Below are positions 30,294-41,155 of a DNA stretch of 64,000 bases, piece after piece. Source of the stretch: Solimonas flava DSM 18980 (GTDB lineage: Bacteria; Pseudomonadota; Gammaproteobacteria; Nevskiales; Nevskiaceae); the NCBI RefSeq assembly GCF_000426685.1, contig NZ_AUFV01000002.1, positions 124,001 to 188,000 on the forward strand. The letters run 5' to 3'. The notes under the pieces are model-generated. The model was not told where the DNA came from and did not search any database. It saw only the letters and a program-made list of their open reading frames with translations. Both the position numbers and the translations under genes were made by a program. Numbering within the stretch: the stretch's first letter is position 1; each line of letters starts with the position of its first letter.

Positions 30294-31735
30294 TGACCTC
30301 AAGACGCGATCTGCTGCAAGCGCTCGCGATGGGCGGCGCCGGCCTTCTGGCCGGCGTCTCCTCCGGCGCGCGTGCCCAGCATGAAGGCCACGACATGTCT
30401 GGCATGGACATGGGCGACATGAAAAAACCGATGCCGCCCGCAGCGGGATTGGTGCCCCCCAAGGCGTTGCAGCGACACCCGCAGGGCTATCTGCCAGTGC
30501 GTACGCTCAACGGATGGACGCTGCCGTACAAGCTCAACGGCGGCGTCAAGGAATTTCATCTGGTTGCCGAGGAGATCGAGCACGAGTTCGCGCCGGGCTG
30601 TCGCGCGAAGTGCTGGGGTTACAACGGCACGACGCCGGGACCGACGATCGAGGCTGTCGACGGCGATCGCGTCCGCATCTTCGTCACCAATCGCCTCGGC
30701 GAATACACGACAGTCCATTGGCACGGCATCGATCTGCCCAACGGCTATGACGGCGTCGGCGGACTCAACCAGCCGCACATCAAACCCGGCGAAACCTACG
30801 TCTACGAGTTCACGCTCAAGCAGCACGGCACGCACATGTATCACCCGCATGCCGACGAGATGACGCAGATGGCGTTTGGGATGATGGGCTTGTTCATCAT
30901 CCATCCGCGTGAAGTCGAGGATGTGCCGATCGATCGCGACTATGCCTTCCTGCTGCATAACTGGGCGTTGCATCCGGGCACGTATCGGCCGGACCCCAGT
31001 GTTATGCAGGACTTCGATCTGTGGACGTTCAACAGCAAGGTGTTTCCGGCGATCGATCACCTCGTCGCGCGCACCGGTGAACGCATCCGCATCCGCATCG
31101 GTAATCTGTCGATGTGGAATCACCCGATCCACCTGCACAGCAATCCATTCTGGGTGACCGGATCGGATGGCGGCCGCTGGCCACGCGCGCAGTGGCGACG
31201 CGAGGTCACCGAAATCGTCGGCGTCGGCCAGATGCGTGACTTCGAGTTCGAGGCCACCGAACCCGGCGACTGGGCTCTGCACTGTCACATGGCCCATCAC
31301 ACGATGAACGCGATGGGTCACGGCATCCCCAATCCGGCCGGCGTCGATCAGAGCGGCGTTCAGGACGATATCCGCAAGCATCTGCCCGGTTACATGGCGA
31401 TGGGGCGCTACGGCATGTCCGAACACGGTGAGCATCTGAAGATGGGCGTGCCGGGTCCGGTCAATACGCTGCCGATGATGGCCGGTGATGGACAGTTCGG
31501 ACCGATCGAGATGGGCGGCATGTTCACCGTCGTGAAGGTTCGCAACGATCTCGCCGCCGGGGATTACCGCGACCCGGGCTGGTATCAGTTTCCGAAGGGA
31601 ACCGTGGCACGTCGCGTCAGTGCCGATCCGGACTTCGGCAGTCCGCCACGCCGTCATCCCTATGGGAGCACTTCGCCGGCACCGGTGATGCAGCCGGAGA
31701 TGCCGGCGATGGATCATTCCAAGCACGGTGGATAA
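30293..31735 (+). CDS. Periplasmic multicopper oxidase
   Basis: 480 residues. A Tat-type start (TSRRDLLQALAMGGAGLLAG) and a Met-rich stretch (HDMSGMDMGDMKK) precede the cupredoxin domains. All copper-site motifs are present: HWHG and HPH (type 2/3), HPIHLH, and HCHMAHH with the type 1 Cys-His and a Met nearby. It is shorter than plasmid CopA oxidases (about 600). It probably oxidises Cu(I) to less toxic Cu(II) in the periplasm. Confidence 0.92.
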   Translation: MTSRRDLLQALAMGGAGLLAGVSSGARAQHEGHDMSGMDMGDMKKPMPPAAGLVPPKALQRHPQGYLPVRTLNGWTLPYKLNGGVKEFHLVAEEIEHEFAPGCRAKCWGYNGTTPGPTIEAVDGDRVRIFVTNRLGEYTTVHWHGIDLPNGYDGVGGLNQPHIKPGETYVYEFTLKQHGTHMYHPHADEMTQMAFGMMGLFIIHPREVEDVPIDRDYAFLLHNWALHPGTYRPDPSVMQDFDLWTFNSKVFPAIDHLVARTGERIRIRIGNLSMWNHPIHLHSNPFWVTGSDGGRWPRAQWRREVTEIVGVGQMRDFEFEATEPGDWALHCHMAHHTMNAMGHGIPNPAGVDQSGVQDDIRKHLPGYMAMGRYGMSEHGEHLKMGVPGPVNTLPMMAGDGQFGPIEMGGMFTVVKVRNDLAAGDYRDPGWYQFPKGTVARRVSADPDFGSPPRRHPYGSTSPAPVMQPEMPAMDHSKHGG

Positions 31736-31747
31736 GGGAGCCGTTTC

Positions 31748-32359
31748 ATGAAGACACTGAAAGCGATCGTCGTCCTTGGGGTGCTCGGAGGCCTGAGTGC
31801 GCTCGGCGTTCTCTACTCGGGCTGGTATCCGATGGGCGCCGACGTACCGCACAACCGTTTGACGTACTGGGCATTGGAGACCTTACGGGAGCGCTCAATC
31901 GCGCGCGCGATACGCGACATCAAGGTGCCGCCACTTGATGAGCCGCAGATGCTGCTCGCGGGCGGTGCTGACTACAACGACATGTGCACGGGTTGTCACC
32001 TGAGGCCGGGCCAGACCGAGTCAGAGTTCACGCTCGGCCTGTACCCGCAGCCGCCGAATCTGGCACTCAACGCTGAAGGTCACGGCCATGCGCACGGCGA
32101 CGCCGACGATACGGCGGCCGGTGCGGCACGCCAGTTCTGGATCATCAAGCACGGCATCAAAGCTAGCGGCATGGCAGCGTTCGGCAAGACTCATGACGAC
32201 GCCCGCATCTGGGCGATGGTTGCGTTCCTCCAAAAGCTGCCGACGCTCAACGAGGTGCAGTACCAGATTCTGACGGCGCGCTCACCGTCCGATCCCGGAC
32301 ATGACGATCACGAAGCGGCCGAAACGACCCCGCAAGCGGAGAACACCCATGCGCACTGA
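31748..32359 (+). CDS. Membrane-anchored c-type cytochrome
   Basis: 203 residues. An N-terminal hydrophobic anchor or uncleaved signal (about 7-25) is followed by a single haem c site CTGCH and a distal Met-containing region. The tail is acidic and His-containing. It sits 13 bp after the multicopper oxidase and may take electrons from it. That partnership is inferred from operon position. Confidence 0.85.
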   Translation: MKTLKAIVVLGVLGGLSALGVLYSGWYPMGADVPHNRLTYWALETLRERSIARAIRDIKVPPLDEPQMLLAGGADYNDMCTGCHLRPGQTESEFTLGLYPQPPNLALNAEGHGHAHGDADDTAAGAARQFWIIKHGIKASGMAAFGKTHDDARIWAMVAFLQKLPTLNEVQYQILTARSPSDPGHDDHEAAETTPQAENTHAH

Positions 32360-32834
32360 ATGGCGATTCAATCTGGTTCTCGCACTCGCGGTGCTGCTTG
32401 CCGCCTGCGGGCGACAGACGCCGGCAGGGCCTCAATACAGCATCGAAGTCTGGAAAAGCCCGACCTGCAGCTGCTGCAAGAAGTGGGTTGAGTATCTGCA
32501 GCGCGAAGGCTTCAAGGTGACGGTTCACGAAGAGCCGGCGATGAATCCGCTCAAGGCCAAGCTCGGAGTGCCCGAGGCCGTCGCCTCCTGCCACACCGGT
32601 TTGGTCAACGGCTATGTCATCGAAGGTCATGTGCCGGCAGAAGACATCCGCAAGCTGCTCGTCGAGAAACCCAAAACGCAAGGGCTCTCGGCGCCGGGCA
32701 TGCCGATCGGTTCGCCGGGCATGGAGGTCGATGGCCAGCAAGAGCCGTACGAAACCGTTCTCTTCAATGCCGATGGAACGACCAAGACGTTTGCCGAGCA
32801 TGGCGGTCGACCGGCGGTACCAACGAAGCCGTGA
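32349..32834 (+). CDS. DUF411 lipoprotein (copper-related)
   Basis: 161 residues from the ATG at 32349, overlapping the cytochrome gene by 11 bp with GGAG upstream. Lipobox LLAAC. The DUF411 core shows VWKSPTCSCCKKWVEYL, ASCHTGLVNGYVIEGHVPAEDI and a Met/Pro-rich end. DUF411 proteins are found in copper and silver resistance operons and are thought to be periplasmic metal-binding proteins. A second DUF411 gene lies at 43147. Confidence 0.85.
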   Translation: MRTEWRFNLVLALAVLLAACGRQTPAGPQYSIEVWKSPTCSCCKKWVEYLQREGFKVTVHEEPAMNPLKAKLGVPEAVASCHTGLVNGYVIEGHVPAEDIRKLLVEKPKTQGLSAPGMPIGSPGMEVDGQQEPYETVLFNADGTTKTFAEHGGRPAVPTKP

Positions 32835-34126
32835 ACGCACTTCGTCACGCATCCTGGATGCAGCCGCTCCTTGAACAGTGGCGCCGCGATCCTGGTGGCA
32901 CCTACTTGGGCTGGTTCCTGTGGGAAGAACGGCTCAAGAATTTTCGCTCGATCCGTCGTGGCGTCGAAACCGTCGTCGAAGAGATCGAAGCCGATCGCTT
33001 CGGCAATGTCTACAAGGGCTCAACGCTCGAAACAGTCGTCGGATCGATTGCGGAGCAGCGGCAGATTTTCAAAGGCGCGGACCATGCATTTCTGTGGAAG
33101 CCGAAACTGCGCATCCCCGACATCTATGAGGATCGCGCCAACCAGCAGATATTCGGTCGCTTTCTCGACGCCTGTGCGTGTTGCCATCACGAAGCCGCGG
33201 TGCTCAGCGCGATTCGCCAGCTCGATGAGGCCAAGATCAAAGGGCTTGGGCCGGCAGCGGCAAACCTGCTCTATTTCCTGCATCCGACGCTGGTGCCGCC
33301 ATTCAATACGGCGATCGTGCGCGGCTACAACCGTGTTACCGGCGCGAAAGTGAAGCTGGGTCGTTGGGACGAATACCTTGCGATGAGGCAGGGCATGCTC
33401 GAACTCAACGCCGCCTATCGAACGCAGCTGTCGAACGATCTCGGAGCGATCGCAGGCTTCCTGTTCGACGTTGGCTCCGATCGCTATCCGCTGCCGGTGG
33501 ACTCAGCGGATGATGATGCGCTGCTGCATTGGCAGGCCGATCTCGCACGCGTTCGCGAAGAAGGGGCGCGCGAACTGAAGGCGCTGAATCAGGCACGCGA
33601 AGCCGATTTGACGCATACGCAGATTCAGGGCTGGCTGCGCGACCTTGGACGTGCGCTCGGTTTTCGCGTCTGGATCGCCAGCAATGATCGCGGTCGCGGC
33701 TACGAAGGCGGCCGGCTTGGTGATGGTTGTCTCGACAGCCTGCCGATGCCGATCGTCAATTGCGGCGCCGAGGACACCATCCGACTGATCGATGTGCTGT
33801 GGCTGGTGCCAGATCAGGATGTCGTCGCGGCTGCCTTTGAAGTCGAGCATAGCACCAGCATTTACTCGGGCATCGTGCGCATGCTCGATCTTGCGCTGGG
33901 CTTGCCCGATCACCTCGCCGGTGCGTACTTCCTCGTGGCGCCGGACAACCGTGAGGACGCCGTGCGCATGCAGTTTGCGCGGCCGGCGTTCAGCCGAGTC
34001 TCCGAACTCGACCTGCGTTTCTTGCCATACGACGCTTTGCGCGAGAATCGCCTTGCGATGGCGCGCTTCGGCAGCGGCTTGAAGGCGGTTCAGGCGATCG
34101 CCAAACCGCTCCGGGGATTGTCGTGA
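32831..34126 (+). CDS. Nuclease-like protein translationally coupled to the copper operon
   Basis: 431 residues from a GTG overlapping the DUF411 stop (GTGA). No signal peptide, so cytoplasmic. A middle segment, KGLGPAAANLLYFLHPTLVPPFNTAIVRGY, resembles a helix-hairpin-helix DNA-binding motif. The C-terminal half, with GDGCLDSLPMP, IRLIDVLWL and AAFEVEHSTSIYSGIVRMLDLA, looks like a PD-(D/E)xK nuclease core (Asp, then ExE). This type occurs beside restriction and defence genes; its presence at the end of a copper operon is odd. Catalytic activity is not shown by sequence alone. Confidence 0.6.
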   Translation: MNALRHASWMQPLLEQWRRDPGGTYLGWFLWEERLKNFRSIRRGVETVVEEIEADRFGNVYKGSTLETVVGSIAEQRQIFKGADHAFLWKPKLRIPDIYEDRANQQIFGRFLDACACCHHEAAVLSAIRQLDEAKIKGLGPAAANLLYFLHPTLVPPFNTAIVRGYNRVTGAKVKLGRWDEYLAMRQGMLELNAAYRTQLSNDLGAIAGFLFDVGSDRYPLPVDSADDDALLHWQADLARVREEGARELKALNQAREADLTHTQIQGWLRDLGRALGFRVWIASNDRGRGYEGGRLGDGCLDSLPMPIVNCGAEDTIRLIDVLWLVPDQDVVAAAFEVEHSTSIYSGIVRMLDLALGLPDHLAGAYFLVAPDNREDAVRMQFARPAFSRVSELDLRFLPYDALRENRLAMARFGSGLKAVQAIAKPLRGLS

Positions 34127-34173
34127 ATGCCCCGTATCGACAACGGCCGAGCGTGCCGCATATCGGGGATGGC

Positions 34174-34204
34174 TTGACTTTCCCCCCATGGGAAGGCGCA
34201 GCCT
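34174..34204 (+). promoter_or_regulatory. CueR-type promoter of the second copper operon
   Basis: TTGACT (34174-34179), a 19-bp spacer with CTTTCCCCCCATGGGAAGG, then CAGCCT (34199-34204). It matches the copA and copZ promoters in spacer length and -10 type, so CueR should induce the genes from 34290 onward. Confidence 0.7.
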
Positions 34205-34289
34205 ACTTGGTACGGAATTCATCGAACGTTCTGACATTAACGATGGCCTTCTAAACCGATCGTCGCGCTTATCCCTACCTGTCCTCTCA

Positions 34290-34694
34290 ATGCTTCGTCA
34301 CTTGCTCGTGCTGCTGTTCATCGTCGCGAACCTGAGCGGTCAGGTCAGCGTGGCGTATGCCTGCGCGATGGGGGGCGGCGCACCGAAAGTGATGCGACAT
34401 TGCTGCTGCAAGAAACCCGAAGTTCGGGCGGACTGTGATAAGGGCGCAATGGGCAAAGGTTGTTGCCAGACCGTCATTGATGTCTCGCCGGGTCCCGGCA
34501 ATCAGGTCGGGCATGTGCAGGCCGAGTCCAAGCTGCCGGACCTGACGCCACAACTTCTGTCACCAGCGTTACTGCCGGCGTTGCTGTCGCTGGTACTCGA
34601 ACCGGCTATTCCCGCTGAATTCCGGGAGGCGCAGCGAGGCTCTGCGCGCTATGGAACCGATCTCTATCTGCGTACGCAGAGACTGAGACTTTAA
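34290..34694 (+). CDS. Exported Cys-rich protein of the Cus-like operon
   Basis: 134 residues from the ATG at 34290; the open frame begins upstream at 34188 inside the promoter. It has a signal peptide (MLRHLLVLLFIVANLSGQVSVAYA), then a cysteine-rich part (HCCCKKPEVRADC, GKGCC) and a second hydrophobic stretch near the C-terminus (about 88-105). It resembles small metal-operon proteins with no assigned function. It is the first gene after the CueR-type promoter. Confidence 0.7.
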   Translation: MLRHLLVLLFIVANLSGQVSVAYACAMGGGAPKVMRHCCCKKPEVRADCDKGAMGKGCCQTVIDVSPGPGNQVGHVQAESKLPDLTPQLLSPALLPALLSLVLEPAIPAEFREAQRGSARYGTDLYLRTQRLRL

Positions 34695-34786
34695 AACCCG
34701 CGTTTCGATCGGGGCGCCATGCCCCGCCTGTGGTTCGTCTGGCACTTCGCCAGCGCATCTACTCCCGTCGAAATACGAGGTGTCCC

Positions 34787-35068
34787 ATGTCCAGCTTCCG
34801 TCTGTCGCGTGCCTTTGCCGGCACGCTCTTGCTTGTCTCCAGTGCACTGTCCTTTCAAGCCCAGGCACGCCCCAGCGATCCACTGTGGCATCCGCTCGCC
34901 AGCGTTCCGGCGAGTTCTGAAAAAACCTGTGGGCCCATCGTGAAACCGGCTTGGTTCGGTCCACGTGGTGGCGGTGTCGTCGTCGGCAATGAGGGGGCTT
35001 GCCCGAAGCCGAGCCATGTCATCGACCATTGGGTCGGACCGCGTGGCAACGTACCGGTCTACCGCTAA
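34787..35068 (+). CDS. Small exported protein
   Basis: 93 residues with GAGGTG before the ATG and a signal peptide ending FQAQA. The mature part is short, Gly/Pro-rich and has two cysteines (KTCGPI, GACPKP) that could form a disulfide. Unknown function; it sits between the Cys-rich protein and the CusC homologue. Confidence 0.6.
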   Translation: MSSFRLSRAFAGTLLLVSSALSFQAQARPSDPLWHPLASVPASSEKTCGPIVKPAWFGPRGGGVVVGNEGACPKPSHVIDHWVGPRGNVPVYR

Positions 35069-35123
35069 CGCAAGGCTTGCGCGGCGCGGCATTTGCCGCG
35101 CCGCGCACCGCAGGGAGAGACAC

Positions 35124-36383
35124 ATGTTGGACTCACATCCGAGGCGATTCTGGTTCGCTTCCCTACTGACCATCGTGAGCACCGCGTATGCAGACGATTC
35201 CGCCCTCGTGCTGGATTTGCCTGCGGCGCAGATGCTGGCCATCACTCAACAACCGATGCTCGAAGCGCAGGTTGCAGCGATAAAAGCCGCGCGCGACGCA
35301 GCCGTCGCCGCTGCACAGCTTCCCGATCCGAAGCTAACCGGCGGAGTGTCGTCCTGGCCGATCGACGGACCTGATCGCTACTCGCTGCGGCGCGACGACT
35401 TCACAATGATCAACGTCGGCATCGAACAAGAGTTTCCGCTGGCCAGCAAGCGGCGCTTGCAGGGTGAGCGCGGCGAGCATGAAGCCGAGCTGGCTGAGCA
35501 AATGCTGTATGGAAGCCGCCTTGCTGTCGAACGCGATGCGGCGCTGGCGTGGATTGACGTGTGGCGGCAGGAACGCGCACTGGAACTGACCCGCGCTTCG
35601 TTGCGTGAAGCCGAGTTGCAGGCCAAAGCCACCGAGATCGCCTACACCACGTCGCGCGCTACACAAACCGACGTGTTGTCGGCTCGGATAACAGCCGGTC
35701 TGTTGCACGACGAGCTTGCCGCGCTGGAAGACGAGAGTCAGCTTGCGCGCAGCAAACTGTCGCGGTGGATCGGTGCCGCCGCTGCGCAGCGGCCATTATC
35801 TGATGATCTTCCGGCATGGGCGCCGCCACCGGCATTGCCGGATGCCGTGGCGCGGCTGCGCACGCATCCGCACCTCAACACAGAAGCGAAGCGTCTGGCG
35901 ATCGCCGAGGATGAGGTGGCACTGGCCCGGCAGGCTTATAAGCCGGACTGGCGTGCGGGCCTTGCCTACGGCTACCGGCCGGACTTCTCCGATTACGTCA
36001 GCGTCAATGTTGCGATCGATCTGCCGGTGTTCACGAGCAATCGGCAGGACCGAAATCTCGGAGCCAAGCTTGCGGAACAAACCCAAGCCGAGCAGTCGCG
36101 TGAGGACATGTTCCGACAGGAGGAGGCTGACTTGCGGCTCAACTGGCTTGGCTGGCAGCGCCTGCAGACACGTATCGAGCAGTTCGATCGTGAAATTCTG
36201 CCGCAGAGCCAGCAGCGCATCAATGCGGCTTTGGCCTCCTGGCAGGTTGGTCAAGGCACGCTCGCTGCGGTCATCGATGCGCGACGCATGGCCTTGGACA
36301 ACGGGATGAAACGCCTCGAACTCATGACCGCGGCCGCTCGCTATCGGGTGGCCTTGCAGTATTTCGCCGGAGACTCACCGTGA
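35124..36383 (+). CDS. CusC/CzcC-like outer-membrane efflux protein
   Basis: 419 residues from 35124 after GGGAGAG. Signal peptide, then two OEP domains with long coiled helices (residues about 40-210 and 230-410), LPDPKLTGGVSSWPI, the usual start of the metal-efflux subfamily, and EQEFPLASKRRLQGE. It forms the outer-membrane channel of the tripartite pump with the next two genes, which overlap head to tail. Confidence 0.9.
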   Translation: MLDSHPRRFWFASLLTIVSTAYADDSALVLDLPAAQMLAITQQPMLEAQVAAIKAARDAAVAAAQLPDPKLTGGVSSWPIDGPDRYSLRRDDFTMINVGIEQEFPLASKRRLQGERGEHEAELAEQMLYGSRLAVERDAALAWIDVWRQERALELTRASLREAELQAKATEIAYTTSRATQTDVLSARITAGLLHDELAALEDESQLARSKLSRWIGAAAAQRPLSDDLPAWAPPPALPDAVARLRTHPHLNTEAKRLAIAEDEVALARQAYKPDWRAGLAYGYRPDFSDYVSVNVAIDLPVFTSNRQDRNLGAKLAEQTQAEQSREDMFRQEEADLRLNWLGWQRLQTRIEQFDREILPQSQQRINAALASWQVGQGTLAAVIDARRMALDNGMKRLELMTAAARYRVALQYFAGDSP

Positions 36384-37774
36384 AGAACATTCTCGTGATC
36401 ACAGCCGTCGCGCTGTTCAGCGCCGGAGCCGGCGCCTGGATGACCCAGCATCGCATGACCGGCTCTGCACCGGATACCTCGATGAAGCCGTCGAGCGATG
36501 GTCATGCCCAGCCGCATGCGCTTGTCCGGATGACCGATGCGCAGGGCAAGCCATATTACACCTGCCCGATGCATCCGCAGGTCCGTCAGGACAAGCCCGG
36601 CAATTGTCCTATCTGCGGCATGAAGCTGGTCGAGCGCGTGGATGCGCCGGCAGCGCCCGCTTCACAGGAGCGTCGCATCCTGTACTGGTACGACCCGATG
36701 ATGCCGGATCAGCACTTCAAGGGTCCGGGCAAATCACCGATGAACATGGACTTGATCCCGAAGTACGCAGACGCTTCACCAGAGCGCAGTACCGGCGTCG
36801 TGGTTTCGATCGACCCGCGCATGGCGCAGAACCTCGGCATGCGCACCGCCACCGTGACGCGCAACGCAACCGGACAAGGCTTTAGCGCAGTAGGCAGTGT
36901 CGAGATCGACGAGACGCGGATCGTTGCCGTCGAAGCACGCGCGGCCGGCTGGGTCGAGGCGCTCGATGTGCGTGCTGTCGGGGAAACGGTGCATCGCGGT
37001 CAGCGACTTGCAGCACTCTATGCGCCGGAGATTCTGACTGCGCAGAAGGAGCTGCAGCTGGCGCGTCAAAGCGGAGACACCGCGCTAATTGATGGTGCGA
37101 TGACCCGTCTTAAGCTACTAGGCGTTCCGGGCTCGGGAAGCGGCAACACGTCGCAGCGCGTTGCCATCATCGCCCCGAGCGCCGGCGTCGTCACTGAACT
37201 GATGGTGCGTGAAGGCGCGCAACTCGCGCCCGGTACACCGCTGATGAAACTCGCTGATCTGTCGCGCGTCTGGATCGTTGTACAGATTCCCGAGACGCAA
37301 GCTGCAGCGATCAAGCTTGGCAGCCGTGTCGAAGCCCGTCTGCGCGGCCTTCCGGATCGCCACTTCTCGGGAACGGTCGACTACATCTATCCAACACTCG
37401 ATGTCTCGACACGCACGCTGCGTGCGCGACTGGGCTTCGACAACGCTGATGGTGCGCTCAAACCCGGCATGTATGCCGATGTGAGTGTCGCGGGTTCAGG
37501 TCGGAGCGATGTGTTGCTTGTCCCCAGCGAAGCAGTCATTCGCACCGGCACTCGCAATGTAGTCCTCCTTGCCGAGGATGCTGGGCGTTATCGGCCCGTC
37601 GCAGTGCAGTTGGGCGCCGAGCGCGGCAACCAGATCGAAGTGCTCGCGGGACTCGCTGATGGTGATCATGTCGTGGTTTCCGGCCAGTTCCTGATTGACT
37701 CGGAAGCCAGCTTGCTCGGTGCCTACAACCGCATGGGTGCCAGTTCGACAGCGAATGTGGAGCCTGCACCGTGA
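36380..37774 (+). CDS. cusB: CusB-like periplasmic adaptor
   Basis: 464 residues. GTG start overlapping the previous stop (GTGA). After a signal anchor comes a heavy-metal-binding domain [24 protein letters not shown], then [12 protein letters not shown], both copper/silver-type CusB features with Met and Cys ligands. The membrane-fusion core (hairpin, lipoyl and beta-barrel) follows. It collects periplasmic Cu(I)/Ag(I) and links pump to channel. Confidence 0.93.
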   Translation: MKNILVITAVALFSAGAGAWMTQHRMTGSAPDTSMKPSSDGHAQPHALVRMTDAQGKPYYTCPMHPQVRQDKPGNCPICGMKLVERVDAPAAPASQERRILYWYDPMMPDQHFKGPGKSPMNMDLIPKYADASPERSTGVVVSIDPRMAQNLGMRTATVTRNATGQGFSAVGSVEIDETRIVAVEARAAGWVEALDVRAVGETVHRGQRLAALYAPEILTAQKELQLARQSGDTALIDGAMTRLKLLGVPGSGSGNTSQRVAIIAPSAGVVTELMVREGAQLAPGTPLMKLADLSRVWIVVQIPETQAAAIKLGSRVEARLRGLPDRHFSGTVDYIYPTLDVSTRTLRARLGFDNADGALKPGMYADVSVAGSGRSDVLLVPSEAVIRTGTRNVVLLAEDAGRYRPVAVQLGAERGNQIEVLAGLADGDHVVVSGQFLIDSEASLLGAYNRMGASSTANVEPAP

Positions 37775-40700
37775 TCGCACGACTCATTCACTGGTCCGTC
37801 CATAACCGCTTTCTCGTGCTGCTCGGTGCTGTCCTGCTGACGGCGGCTGGTCTGTATTCACTCAGTCGCACGCCGCTCGATGCATTGCCGGACCTTTCGG
37901 ATACGCAGGTCATCGTGCGCACTGTCTATCCGGGGCAGGCGCCGCAAGTCGTCGAGGATCAAGTGACGTATCCGCTCACCACGACGCTGCTGTCCGTGCC
38001 CCACGCGAAGACGGTGCGCGGCTACTCGCTGTTCGGTGAATCGTTCGTCTATGTGCTCTTCGACGACAACGTCGATCTGTACTGGGCTCGCTCGCGCGTT
38101 CTGGAATACCTGTCTCAGGTGCAGGGCCGACTGCCGGCGCCGGCGCGATCGGCGCTGGGACCAGACGCGACCGGGGTCGGCTGGATTTATGAATACGCGC
38201 TTGTCGATCGAACAGGGAAGACGGATATCGCGCAGCTGCGTGCGCTACAAGACTGGTTTCTCAAGTACGAGTTGAAGACCGTCGAGAACGTCGCCGAGGT
38301 GGCGACGGTCGGCGGCTTCAATCGACAGTACCAGATCGTGCTCGACCCAGATCGGCTGCGCGCCTATCGCCTGAGTCTCGATACAGTCATGGCTGCCGTA
38401 CAGGCAGCGAATGGTGAAGCGGGCGGCTCCGTGCTGGAACTCGCAGAAGCGGAGTACATGGTGCGCGCCCGCGGCTACCTGAAATCGCTCGACGATTTTC
38501 GCGTGATTCCGGTTGGTCTCGGCGACAACGGCACACCGATCCTGCTGCGCGATGTCGCCACGGTGCAGATCGGTCCGGAGACCCGACGAGGGATTGCCGA
38601 ACTGGATGGTGAAGGCGAAGTGGTCGGCGGGGTCATCGTGCTGCGCTCGGGCGCCAACGCGCGTTCGACCATCGATGCGGTGAAAACGAAGCTCGCCATT
38701 CTCAAGGCCAGCCTGCCGGAAGGTGTCGAGATCGTCGAGACCTATGACCGTTCGGCGCTGATCGATCGAGCCGTCGACAACCTCTCGCATAAGTTGCTCG
38801 AAGAGTTTTTGGTCGTCGCAGTCGTCTGCGCACTGTTCCTCTGGCATCTGCGTTCGGCGCTGGTGGCGATCATCACGCTGCCGATCGGCATCCTGTCAGC
38901 CTTCATCGTCATGCACACGCAGGGCATCAACGCCAACATCATGTCGCTCGGCGGCATCGCGATCGCGATCGGCGCGATGGTCGATGCCGCTGTCGTGATG
39001 ATCGAGAATGCGCACAAGAAGCTCGAAGCGTACCGACATACGAATGCTGGTTCTGATCCGAAAGGCACTACGCGACTACGGCTGATGGCCGAGGCTGCAG
39101 CGGAGGTCGGGCCGGCGCTTTTCTTCTCGTTACTGATCATCACGCTGAGCTTCGTGCCGGTGTTCACGCTGGAGGCACAGGAAGGGCGATTGTTCGCGCC
39201 GCTGGCCTATACCAAGACCTACGCCATGGCCGCGGCGGCGGGTCTGTCTGTGACTCTGATTCCGGTGCTGATGGTGGCGTTCATTCGCGGGCGGATCGTC
39301 GATGAGACGGTAAATCCGCTGAACCGCATGCTGATCGCGCTCTATCGTCCGCTGATCGACAAGGTTCTGACCTTTCCTAAGGCGACCTTGGCGCTGGCCG
39401 TTGCTATGGCACTGGCGACCGCGTGGCCGGCGATGCGCCTCGGCAGCGAATTCATGCCGCCGCTCGACGAGGGCGATCTGCTGTACATGCCGACCGCCCT
39501 GCCGGGCCTCGCGGTCGGAAAAGCGGCGGAAGTGCTGCAGCAGACCGATCGTATCCTCAAGACATTTCCTGAAGTCGAGCGTGTGTTCGGCAAGATCGGT
39601 CGCGCCGAGTCTGCGACCGATCCGGCTCCGCTGGAGATGGTCGAAACCACCGTGCGCCTGAAGCCGAAGTCGCAGTGGCGCGATGGCATGACCACCGAGC
39701 GGCTGATCGCCGACATGGATGCCGCACTGAAGATTCCGGGCATGGGCAACGTTTGGGTACAGCCAATCCGCAATCGCATCGACATGCTCGCAACCGGCAT
39801 CAAGTCTCCGGTCGGCATCAAGATCGCGGGGCCGGACCTGAATGTGATCCAGCGCATCGGCAACGAGATCGAAGCGGTCGTCAAACGGGTTCCAGGCACA
39901 GTGTCGGCCTTCTCAGAGCGCGTTTCGGGCGGGCGCTACATTGAAGTCGTACCCGATCGCATCGCTGCCGCACGTCACGGCCTGAGCATTGCCGAGGTCC
40001 AGCGCGTCGTCAGTCTTGCGATCGGCGGTGAGAACATCGGTGAGACTGTCGAGGGCCTGCAGCGTTTTCCGATCAATCTGCGCTATCCCCGCGAACTGCG
40101 TGATTCGCTGCAGAAGCTGCGTGATCTACCGATCGTGACGGCACGTGGCGAAACCCTGACGCTCGGCAGCATTGCCAGCATTGCGATCACCGACGGGCCG
40201 CCAATGATCAAATCGGAGAACGCGCGCCCCAACGGCTGGATTTACGTCGATATCCGCGGTCGCGACCTGGGTGGCTACGTGGCTGATGCCAAGCAGGCGG
40301 TCGCTGCGCAAGTGAAGCTGCCGCCGGGCTATTCGGTCTCGTGGTCGGGACAGTTCGAATATCTGGAGCGTGCGACCCAGCGATTGAAGATCGTCGTGCC
40401 GTTCACGCTCGCCATCATTTTCCTGCTGCTGTATCTCACGTTCCGCAGCATCCGTTCCGCAGCGCTGATTATGACGACCCTGCCGTTCGCACTGATCGGC
40501 GGATTTTGGCTGATCTATGTGCTGGGCCATCACTTGTCGGTGGCCTCTGGCGTCGGCTTCATTGCCTTGTCTGGCGTGGCGGCGGAGTTCGGCGTGGTGA
40601 TGCTGATCTATCTCGATAACGCCATCCGCGAGCGTCGTGAAAAAGGGCATATGCAGTCAGAGGCCGATCTTCGCGAAGCGCTGGTCGAAGGTGCCGTGTT

Positions 40701-40908
40701 GCGCGTACGTCCGAAGGCGATGACGGTTGCCGTCATCATCGCTGGCCTCGTGCCCTTGTTCATCGGCGCCGGCACTGGCAGCGAGGTCATGCAGCGGATC
40801 GCTGCGCCCATGGTTGGCGGCATGATTACGGCGCCGCTACTGTCGATGTTCGTGATTCCGGCGGCTTACCTATTGATTCACCGCCGCATGTTTCGAGCTG
40901 CACCATGA
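37771..40908 (+). CDS. cusA: CusA-like heavy-metal RND pump
   Basis: 1045 residues, full length, GTG start overlapping the adaptor stop. Twelve membrane helices and two large periplasmic loops are evident. Typical RND signatures: [17 protein letters not shown] near the start, [19 protein letters not shown] in helix 4, and [14 protein letters not shown]. It is a proton-driven antiporter. The CusB partner with Met/Cys sites favours Cu/Ag over Zn. Confidence 0.94.
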   Translation: MIARLIHWSVHNRFLVLLGAVLLTAAGLYSLSRTPLDALPDLSDTQVIVRTVYPGQAPQVVEDQVTYPLTTTLLSVPHAKTVRGYSLFGESFVYVLFDDNVDLYWARSRVLEYLSQVQGRLPAPARSALGPDATGVGWIYEYALVDRTGKTDIAQLRALQDWFLKYELKTVENVAEVATVGGFNRQYQIVLDPDRLRAYRLSLDTVMAAVQAANGEAGGSVLELAEAEYMVRARGYLKSLDDFRVIPVGLGDNGTPILLRDVATVQIGPETRRGIAELDGEGEVVGGVIVLRSGANARSTIDAVKTKLAILKASLPEGVEIVETYDRSALIDRAVDNLSHKLLEEFLVVAVVCALFLWHLRSALVAIITLPIGILSAFIVMHTQGINANIMSLGGIAIAIGAMVDAAVVMIENAHKKLEAYRHTNAGSDPKGTTRLRLMAEAAAEVGPALFFSLLIITLSFVPVFTLEAQEGRLFAPLAYTKTYAMAAAAGLSVTLIPVLMVAFIRGRIVDETVNPLNRMLIALYRPLIDKVLTFPKATLALAVAMALATAWPAMRLGSEFMPPLDEGDLLYMPTALPGLAVGKAAEVLQQTDRILKTFPEVERVFGKIGRAESATDPAPLEMVETTVRLKPKSQWRDGMTTERLIADMDAALKIPGMGNVWVQPIRNRIDMLATGIKSPVGIKIAGPDLNVIQRIGNEIEAVVKRVPGTVSAFSERVSGGRYIEVVPDRIAAARHGLSIAEVQRVVSLAIGGENIGETVEGLQRFPINLRYPRELRDSLQKLRDLPIVTARGETLTLGSIASIAITDGPPMIKSENARPNGWIYVDIRGRDLGGYVADAKQAVAAQVKLPPGYSVSWSGQFEYLERATQRLKIVVPFTLAIIFLLLYLTFRSIRSAALIMTTLPFALIGGFWLIYVLGHHLSVASGVGFIALSGVAAEFGVVMLIYLDNAIRERREKGHMQSEADLREALVEGAVLRVRPKAMTVAVIIAGLVPLFIGAGTGSEVMQRIAAPMVGGMITAPLLSMFVIPAAYLLIHRRMFRAAP

Positions 40909-41155
40909 CCGCCCTACCGCGTGCTTCGAACATGCCGGTCATCGCGCAGCGGGAGCATAGCCGTCGACCGGAAGCACTTGACCTTGAAGTCGCTATAGGG
41001 TGTTCAATCAGATCAAGCCCGGCATGTCACCGCGTTTACTTGTTGCTCCGATGCAGTCTGGAGCCTCACGGATCGCATTACCGCGTGACGGCAATGAATT
41101 ACTTGAAGAAGCGCGTGCAGCCAACGACGTCAGCCGTTCCCCGTAAGGACTCTCC

